From Anderseniella sp039978075 (lineage in GTDB: Bacteria > Pseudomonadota > Alphaproteobacteria > Rhizobiales > Aestuariivirgaceae), in NCBI GenBank assembly GCA_039978075.1, contig JBDWCA010000002.1, positions 1,178,001-1,242,000 on the forward strand: 64,000 nucleotides of DNA. The letters are read 5' to 3'. A program made the position numbers and the translations under genes. Under the pieces are notes generated by a model. It was not told the origin of the DNA, did not search any database, and saw nothing but the letters and a program-made list of their open reading frames with translations. Of this stretch, positions 58,203-64,000 are shown in pieces; within the stretch, counting starts at the first letter, position 1, and each line of letters opens with the position of its first letter.

Positions 58203-59770
58203 GCTTCATTACCGAGAACCTGGATATTGCAATGTTCCTGGTGCTGGCGGCAGCGCTTTTGCGCGGCTATCCGGTGACCTTCACCCTGGCCGGTGTAGCA
58301 ACAATCTTTGCCGGTCTCGGGGCTGTGTTGGGGGCGTTTGATACCGCCTTGCTGGGTGCGCTGTCGCAACGGCTGTTCGGCATCATGACCAATCAGGTAC
58401 TGATTGCCATCCCGCTATTTGTGTTCATGGGAATCGTGCTGGAACGAAGCCGGCTGGCGGAAGAGCTGCTGGAGGAAATGGGCAGGCTGTTCGGCACCAG
58501 ACGCGGTGGTCTGGCGGTGTCGGTCGTGGTGGTCGGCACACTGCTGGCCGCCTCGACAGGTATTGTCGGGGCAACCGTCATCACTATGGCCCTGATCGCG
58601 CTGCCGGCCATGCTGCGCAACGGATATTCAAAGCGCCTGGCCGCAGGCACCGTGTGTACAGCCGGTACGCTGGGCCAGATTATCCCACCATCGACGCTGC
58701 TGATTATCCTGTCCGAGGTGATGTCGTCTGCCTATCAGCAGGCACAGTTCGAGCAGGGCAAGTTCTCGGTAGAGACCATCAGCGTCGGGCAGACATTCTC
58801 TGCTGCCCTGTTGCCAGGTCTTGTGCTGGTGGCGCTGTATATCTTCTACATCCTGGCACTGGCCTGGTTGCGTCCAGAGCGCGCGCCGGCCATGCCGCGC
58901 GACGTCACTGAACCGGTCAGCACAAGGCAATTGCTGCGCGTGTTGTTGCCGCCGATATTCCTGATTGTCGCCGTGCTGGGGTCCATTGTCGGTGGCGTTG
59001 CGACCCCAACCGAGGCGGCAAGCGTCGGCGCGGTCGGCGCATTGTTGCTGGCAACCTATCGCCGCGATGAGGATGGCCGCAGTGCCAGCCTGCTGGCTAT
59101 TGCAGCCCTTGCCGGCATCGTTGTGCTGGCATCTTCAACATCCATACGCCTGCAGCGTTCAGATGCCGATATCGGCGTGTGGATGCTGGCGGCAGTGGGC
59201 GCCGGTCTCGTGGCCGTGGTGGCCTGGGGTATCTGGCGTGCCATCCGTCATGCTGCGCGCGAGGGGTACCTCGGCGTGATCAATACCCGCACCATGAGTG
59301 TCAGTTCGATGATCTTCGGCACCATTATCGGAGCCAGTGTGTTCTCATTGGTGTTTCGCGGCCTCGGCGGGGACAAGCGCATTGAACATCTGGTGGAGGC
59401 CATGCCGGGCGGAGCGACAGGTGCGCTCGTCTTCGTCATGGTGTTGATCTTCCTGCTCGGCTTCATTCTCGATTTTGTCGAGATATCAGTCATCCTGCTG
59501 CCTATCGTGGTTCCGGCGCTGATTGTCATGGGCCATGATCCCATCTGGCTCGCTGTGCTGATTGCCATCAACCTGCAGACCAGCTTCCTGACGCCGCCGT
59601 TTGGTTTCTCCCTGTTCTATCTGCGCGGCGCCGCGCCGCCGGAGATAACCACCGGTGACATCTATCGTGGTGTGATCCCGTTTATCGCTTTGCAGGCCAT
59701 CGGTGTCTCTCTTATCTGGCTGCTGCCAGGTATCGCCACCTGGTTGCCTGCGGTCATGTTCGGGCGCTGA
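58199..59770 (+). CDS. TRAP transporter large permease (DctM type)
   Basis: The 523-residue protein is larger than the usual 430 residues. An extra pair of hydrophobic segments and a charged linker (about residues 285-370) sit between the halves, as in TakM-like permeases of the mannitol/chloroaromatic group. Family motifs I-P-L-F-V-F-M-G near 77-84 and I-I-P-P-S-T-L-L-I near 160-168 are clear. It ends the hut-linked unit. Confidence 0.92.
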   Translation: MSFITENLDIAMFLVLAAALLRGYPVTFTLAGVATIFAGLGAVLGAFDTALLGALSQRLFGIMTNQVLIAIPLFVFMGIVLERSRLAEELLEEMGRLFGTRRGGLAVSVVVVGTLLAASTGIVGATVITMALIALPAMLRNGYSKRLAAGTVCTAGTLGQIIPPSTLLIILSEVMSSAYQQAQFEQGKFSVETISVGQTFSAALLPGLVLVALYIFYILALAWLRPERAPAMPRDVTEPVSTRQLLRVLLPPIFLIVAVLGSIVGGVATPTEAASVGAVGALLLATYRRDEDGRSASLLAIAALAGIVVLASSTSIRLQRSDADIGVWMLAAVGAGLVAVVAWGIWRAIRHAAREGYLGVINTRTMSVSSMIFGTIIGASVFSLVFRGLGGDKRIEHLVEAMPGGATGALVFVMVLIFLLGFILDFVEISVILLPIVVPALIVMGHDPIWLAVLIAINLQTSFLTPPFGFSLFYLRGAAPPEITTGDIYRGVIPFIALQAIGVSLIWLLPGIATWLPAVMFGR

Positions 59771-59833
59771 ATTCCGGCACGTTCGACATAAGATTGATAT
59801 TCAGCCAAAGTAGGGGTATCCAAAGGCAGGAAT

Positions 59834-59858
59834 AATTGGTAATATTTTTTTACCAATT
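59834..59858. promoter_or_regulatory. Inverted repeat AATTGGTAA/TTACCAATT upstream of glcD
   Basis: AATTGGTAA (59834-59842) and TTACCAATT (59850-59858) flank seven bases, and a third ATTGGTAA lies at 59910-59917. The half-sites match the AATTGGT/ACCAATT core bound by PdhR/LldR/GlcC-type GntR proteins, though the spacing is longer than their usual three bases. Alternatively the stem is a weak terminator of the preceding TRAP unit. No glcC is in the window. Confidence 0.5.
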
Positions 59859-59941
59859 TTATTGACCCGTTCCAAGCCGCATTGCGTTCAAAGGTTCACA
59901 CGCAACTGCATTGGTAAAATGAGCAGGAAGGATGACCCGAT

Positions 59942-61378
59942 ATGGAAATGCCGGTCCCGGATCAAGGTGTACTGGAGCGCAAGGCGTCCATTGTTGCCAG
60001 GCTCGAACAGCTGCTGCCCGGCGAGGCGGTGATATCCGATCCCAATGAAACCCGCGCCTATGAATGTGACGCGCTGACGGCGTATCGCTGCCAGCCGCTG
60101 GCGGTTGTCCTGCCCGGCACCACAGAAGAAGTCGCAGCGTGTCTGAAAATCTGCCATGAAGAAGGCGTGCCGGTCGTACCGCGCGGGGCAGGGACGTCCC
60201 TGGCAGGCGGGTCGCTGCCGACCGCAGACAGCATCATCATCGGCGTATCGCGCATGAATGCGGTGCTGGAAACCGACTACGACAATCGCTTCATCAGGGT
60301 AGAGACCGGACGCACCAACCTGTCGGTGACCGGGGCAGTTGAGCAAAACGAGTTTTTCTATGCGCCGGATCCGTCCAGCCAGCTCGCCTGTGCCATTGCC
60401 GGTAACATTGCCATGAACTCCGGTGGTGCCCATTGCCTCAAATACGGTGTGACCACCAACAATCTGATGGGTGTCAGGATGGTCACCATGGAAGGTGAGA
60501 TCGTCGATATCGGCGGTGCGCACCTTGATGCCGGCATCTATGATCTGCTCGGTGTCATCTGCGGGTCGGAAGGCCAGCTTGGCATCGTTACCGAAGCGAC
60601 ATTGCGGATTTTGAGAAAGCCTGAAGGCGCACGTCCGGTGTTGCTGGGGTTTGATCGTTCAGAGGTCGCCGGTGCCTGCGTGGCGGATATCATCAAGGCT
60701 GGTGTGTTGCCGGTGGCAATCGAATTCATGGACCGGCCCTGCATTCGGGCGACGGAAGATTTCGCCCATGCCGGATACCCGGACGTTGAGGCGCTGTTGA
60801 TCGTTGAGGTCGAAGGGTCGGAAGCCGAAATTGTCGAACAGCTTGACAAGATCAAGACCATCGCGCGCAAACATGACCCGGCTGAACTGCGCGAGAGCGC
60901 CAGTGCCGAGGAATCCGCTGCCATCTGGAAAGGCCGCAAGGCGGCATTCGGCGCCATGGGCCAGATCAATGACTATATGTGTCTCGACGGTACGATCCCG
61001 GTTAGCCAGCTTCCTCTGGTTCTTCGTCGCATGGAGGAACTGTCGAAGGAGTACGGCCTCGATGTCGCCAATGTGTTCCACGCCGGTGACGGCAATCTGC
61101 ATCCGCTCATTCTGTTTGATGCCAACAAGCCAGGTGATCTGGAAACCTGTGAGGCCATGGGTGCGGAAATTCTGAAACTGTGTGTTGAGGTGGGTGGTTG
61201 CCTGACCGGTGAACATGGCGTCGGTGTTGAAAAACGCGACCTCATGCTGACCCAGTACAATGAAGGTGATCTGGAAGCGCAGGTGCGGGTCAAGGATGTG
61301 TTTGACGCCAAATGGCTGCTTAATCCGGCCAAGGTGTTCCCGCTGATCACAACCAGGACGCGGCGCGAGGCAGCATGA
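59942..61378 (+). CDS. glcD: Glycolate oxidase FAD-linked subunit GlcD
   Basis: The 478-residue protein has a PCMH-type FAD domain (P-R-G-A-G-T-S-L-A-G-G near 80-90) and C-terminal catalytic histidines in F-H-A-G-D-G-N-L-H-P (about 379-388) and G-E-H-G-V-G. It oxidises glycolate (or D-lactate) to glyoxylate. AAGGATG-like and AGGA sequences precede the ATG. It overlaps glcE by 4 bp. Confidence 0.94.
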   Translation: MEMPVPDQGVLERKASIVARLEQLLPGEAVISDPNETRAYECDALTAYRCQPLAVVLPGTTEEVAACLKICHEEGVPVVPRGAGTSLAGGSLPTADSIIIGVSRMNAVLETDYDNRFIRVETGRTNLSVTGAVEQNEFFYAPDPSSQLACAIAGNIAMNSGGAHCLKYGVTTNNLMGVRMVTMEGEIVDIGGAHLDAGIYDLLGVICGSEGQLGIVTEATLRILRKPEGARPVLLGFDRSEVAGACVADIIKAGVLPVAIEFMDRPCIRATEDFAHAGYPDVEALLIVEVEGSEAEIVEQLDKIKTIARKHDPAELRESASAEESAAIWKGRKAAFGAMGQINDYMCLDGTIPVSQLPLVLRRMEELSKEYGLDVANVFHAGDGNLHPLILFDANKPGDLETCEAMGAEILKLCVEVGGCLTGEHGVGVEKRDLMLTQYNEGDLEAQVRVKDVFDAKWLLNPAKVFPLITTRTRREAA

Positions 61379-62517
61379 AACCGAAATCGGAACAGGAACT
61401 GGCAGACGCCGTCAAGGCGTCCGCGGCAAAAGGCACGCGGTTGCAGATACGCGGTGGTGGCTCGCGGGTTGGCTTGGGTCACGGGGTAACAGGCGAATTG
61501 CTTGATACCACCGGCCTGAAAGGCGTTTCCCTGTATGAACCCGGTGCGCTGACCATTGTTGCGGCTGCGGGTACGCCATTGGAGACAATTGAAAAGACGC
61601 TTGCCAAGGAAGGCCAGAGACTGCCGTTTGAGCCGATGGATCATCGGGCGCTCTATGGCACCAACGGCAAATCCACCATTGGCGGGGTCGTGGCGGCGAA
61701 TATATCCGGCCCGCGCCGCATCCAGGCAGGGGCATGCCGCGACTCGCTCATCGGGGTGCGCTTTGTGGATGGTGACGGCACCATAATAAAGAATGGCGGT
61801 CGGGTGATGAAGAATGTCACCGGTTATGATCTGGTCAAGCTCATGGCCGGTAGCCACGGCACGCTGGGTGTGCTCACCGAAGTCGCATTCAAGGTCCTGC
61901 CCATGCCTGAAGCGGGCGCGACAGTTGTTGTTGAGGGTCTCGACAATGAAAAGGCCGGTGCAGCGATGAGCACAGCTCTTACTGCACCTTATGATGTAAA
62001 CGGTGCAGCGCACCTGCCTGCCAGTGCAGATCAATCCGCGCGCACCTGTATCCGTGTTGAAGGATTCGACGGCTCCGTCAAATATCGTTCCGGCCAGTTG
62101 AAAGAATTGCTTGGAAGTTTTGGCGACGTAAGCATTGAAGCTGAGCAGGCCAGGTGCGCCAAGCTGTGGCAGCAGATCCGCGATGCCGAAGCTGTTGCTG
62201 CCGGCGAGGGTGACATATGGCGGGTTTCTGTCAAGCCGTCCGACGGCGCAAAACTGGCAGTGCTGCTGGGTGACAAGGCGCAGCTTCAGTTTGATTGGGG
62301 CGGTGGTCTGGTGTGGGTCTGTGTGCCGGAGGGTACCGACGTCAGAGCCAGCATGAACGGGATTGACGGTCACGCCACCTTGATACGCTCAAGTGAGCCA
62401 ACGGCGAAACAACTCGGTGTGTTCCAGCCGGAGCCAGCACCGCTCGCAAAGATCAGCGCCGGCCTCAGGTCCCGTTTTGATCCGCATGGCATCTTGAACC
62501 CCGGCCGGATGGGATAA
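61375..62517 (+). CDS. glcE: Glycolate oxidase FAD-binding subunit GlcE
   Basis: The 380-residue protein has a second, shorter FAD-binding domain (R-G-G-G-S-R near 24-29; G-G-V-V-A-A-N-I-S-G-P-R-R near 102-114) and a C-terminus with F-D-P-H-G-I-L-N-P-G-R. It is required with GlcD and GlcF. It is coupled to glcD by ATGA and lies 6 bp before glcF. Confidence 0.94.
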   Translation: MKPKSEQELADAVKASAAKGTRLQIRGGGSRVGLGHGVTGELLDTTGLKGVSLYEPGALTIVAAAGTPLETIEKTLAKEGQRLPFEPMDHRALYGTNGKSTIGGVVAANISGPRRIQAGACRDSLIGVRFVDGDGTIIKNGGRVMKNVTGYDLVKLMAGSHGTLGVLTEVAFKVLPMPEAGATVVVEGLDNEKAGAAMSTALTAPYDVNGAAHLPASADQSARTCIRVEGFDGSVKYRSGQLKELLGSFGDVSIEAEQARCAKLWQQIRDAEAVAAGEGDIWRVSVKPSDGAKLAVLLGDKAQLQFDWGGGLVWVCVPEGTDVRASMNGIDGHATLIRSSEPTAKQLGVFQPEPAPLAKISAGLRSRFDPHGILNPGRMG

Positions 62518-62523
62518 GCGATA

Positions 62524-63828
62524 ATGCAGACGAATTTCACCATTGAGCAGATGAAGGATCCGGCGATCAAACGGTCGAACGAGGTCCTGCGCACCTGCGT
62601 CCATTGCGGATTTTGCACCGCGACGTGTCCGACCTACCAGGTGCTGGGCGACGAACTGGACAGTCCGCGTGGCCGCATCTACCTGATGAAGGACATGCTG
62701 GAAAAAGGCCGTCCGGCGGATGCCAAGACGGTCAAGCACATAGACCGCTGCCTCTCGTGCCTGTCGTGCATGTCGACGTGCCCGTCGGGCGTGCACTACA
62801 TGCACCTGGTGGATCATGCGCGCGAGTACATCGAGCAAACCTACACGCGGCCATTGCCGGAACGCGTGCTGCGCTGGCTGCTGGTGCAGGTATTGCCATA
62901 TCCCGGCCGCTTCCGGCTGGCGATGTTCGGCGCAAGGTTCGCCAAACCGTTTGCGGCTTATCTGCCGGGCAGGCTGAAGGCGATGGTATCGCTCGCCCCG
63001 TCCGACCTGCCCGGGCCGAGCCCGATGGACATGCCGCAGGTGTTCAAGGCTGAAGGTGAACGTCGCAAGCGGGTTGCGCTATTGACCGGCTGTGCCCAGC
63101 GCGCCCTGAACACGGATATCAATGAGGCCACCATAAGACTGCTGACGCGGCATGGCTGCGACGTGGTCATCGCAAAGGGCATCGGCTGCTGCGGCGCGCT
63201 CACCCATCACATGGGCAAGACCAGTGAGAGCCATGCCTCGGCGGCGGCCAATATCAACGCCTGGATGAAGGAATATCGCGGCGAAGGCCTTGATGCGGTG
63301 ATCATCAACACGTCCGGCTGTGGCACCACGGTAAAGGACTATGGCCACATGTTCCGCAATGACGATTTGGCTGAAGACGCAGCCATTGTATCGACACTGG
63401 CGAAGGACATTTCCGAGGTCATGGTGGAGCTTGGTCTCAATGACGCAAAAGTGCCGGAGATGAAAGTCGCCTATCATGCCGCTTGTTCCCTGCAGCATGG
63501 CCAGCAGATCAAAACCCACCCGAAAACGCTGCTGAAGGCAGCCGGTTTTACCGTAATGGAACCCGCTGATCCGCATCTGTGCTGCGGCTCGGCCGGGACC
63601 TACAACATCATGCAGCCAGAGATTTCCGCTGAGTTGAAAAACCGCAAGGTTGCAACACTGGAAGCCCTGACGCCGGATGTGATTTCCGCCGGCAATATCG
63701 GCTGCATGATGCAGATCGGCACCGGCACCGGCATTCCGGTGGTTCACACCGCGGAACTACTTGACTGGGCCACCGGCGGACCGCAGCCGCAGGCACTGGA
63801 GAGGCGCTTTCCACAGGCGGCGGAGTAG
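62524..63828 (+). CDS. glcF: Glycolate oxidase iron-sulphur subunit GlcF
   Basis: The 434-residue protein has two [4Fe-4S] motifs, C-V-H-C-G-F-C-T-A-T-C-P near 24-35 and C-L-S-C-L-S-C-M-S-T-C-P near 77-88, and two CCG motifs, C-C-G-A-L-T and C-C-G-S-A-G. It links the flavin subunits to the membrane quinone pool. It is the last gene of glcDEF. Confidence 0.95.
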   Translation: MQTNFTIEQMKDPAIKRSNEVLRTCVHCGFCTATCPTYQVLGDELDSPRGRIYLMKDMLEKGRPADAKTVKHIDRCLSCLSCMSTCPSGVHYMHLVDHAREYIEQTYTRPLPERVLRWLLVQVLPYPGRFRLAMFGARFAKPFAAYLPGRLKAMVSLAPSDLPGPSPMDMPQVFKAEGERRKRVALLTGCAQRALNTDINEATIRLLTRHGCDVVIAKGIGCCGALTHHMGKTSESHASAAANINAWMKEYRGEGLDAVIINTSGCGTTVKDYGHMFRNDDLAEDAAIVSTLAKDISEVMVELGLNDAKVPEMKVAYHAACSLQHGQQIKTHPKTLLKAAGFTVMEPADPHLCCGSAGTYNIMQPEISAELKNRKVATLEALTPDVISAGNIGCMMQIGTGTGIPVVHTAELLDWATGGPQPQALERRFPQAAE

Positions 63829-63854
63829 GCCTTGGACATTCGCGCAAACTGGGC

Positions 63855-64000
63855 CTATGGCTCACTCTTTGTTGGGTCGTAGCCCATGCTGGCAATGTTT
63901 CGCAGATTGCTTCTGCTGGTCGGGAAGCCAGGACGGGGCCTTTTTTCCTGGTGATCGTTCAACTCGATGCCGAGGGTCGAGATTTTCTCGACGCGTTGCC
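63855..64000 (-). CDS. C-terminal end of an unidentified minus-strand protein, truncated by the window edge
   Basis: The minus strand is open from the right edge to a TAG at 63855-63857, giving 48 codons. The segment runs through R-V-E-K-I-S-T-L-G-I-E-L and ends R-N-I-A-S-M-G-Y-D-P-T-K-S-E-P. Composition and lack of stops suggest a real C-terminus converging on glcF with a 26-bp gap. No family is recognised. Confidence 0.4.
   Translation of the reverse strand, partial: QRVEKISTLGIELNDHQEKRPRPGFPTSRSNLRNIASMGYDPTKSEP

Overview
The window looks like chromosome of a metabolically versatile alphaproteobacterium, probably marine and probably Hyphomicrobiales- or Rhodobacterales-like. This is inferred from the moderately high GC, two TRAP transporter systems, non-pyrrolysine MttB-type methyltransferase, a hutF-type histidine pathway, glcDEF, paaABCDE with PaaX, tandem LysE exporters and 4-bp ATGA/GTGA gene overlaps. 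No tRNA, rRNA, transposase, phage gene or CRISPR array was seen.

Layout. (1) 1-5277: 3' part of an MttB-like methyltransferase, a DAO-type flavoenzyme, a Tat-exported family-5 solute-binding protein and an enolase-superfamily racemase/epimerase, together suggesting use of a methylated or betaine-type amino compound. (2) 5374-9408: BMP-type binding protein, nitrilase-fold amidase and a metal-ligand-less M24 (creatinase/ectoine-hydrolase-like) protein, divergent from an Asp/Glu-racemase-fold protein. (3) 9411-17783: three LysE exporters, an EamA exporter, a GFA protein, a class D beta-lactamase beside an aminoglycoside-nucleotidyltransferase-like protein, a GcvA-type LysR regulator, a methyltransferase and a rhomboid protease. 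(4) 17784-22961: LysR, cytochrome c', TetR divergent from pspA-like and yiaA-like genes, and an arylamine N-acetyltransferase. Its gene ends carry three copies of a 200-285 bp palindrome-rich element with shared terminal inverted repeats. (5) 23252-28558: DUF3179, GNAT, a secreted DUF4185-like protein, then an AT-rich stretch with an unknown gene.

(6) 28559-40443: a large divergent catabolic locus. The minus-strand unit runs from a serine-glyoxylate aminotransferase-like gene through dctPQM, a crotonase, a family III CoA-transferase and a DegT-family PLP enzyme to two Lin0512-family proteins. The plus-strand unit is a 971-residue FAD/Fe-S dehydrogenase overlapping a GntR/FCD regulator. A perfect inverted repeat lies in the gap between them. 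I do not recognise this as a described pathway and consider it, with the repeat family, the best candidate for something new.

(7) 40620-43200: small unknown protein, GT90 (CAP10-like) glycosyltransferase and a multi-pass membrane protein. (8) 43452-48849: paaX and paaA-E, with VOC and DUF3291 genes inserted between paaA and paaB. (9) 49021-59770: class IV aminotransferase, then hutF-hutC divergent from hutI-hutH-hutU, which continues into a TakP-type TRAP transporter. (10) 59942-63828: glcDEF, and the C-terminal end of an unidentified minus-strand gene at the right edge.

The locus as a whole is geared to importing and oxidising amino acids, amines and hydroxy-acids. Glyoxylate produced by GlcDEF could be aminated by the SgaA-like enzyme, and histidine could be broken down by a hut unit carrying its own candidate importer.
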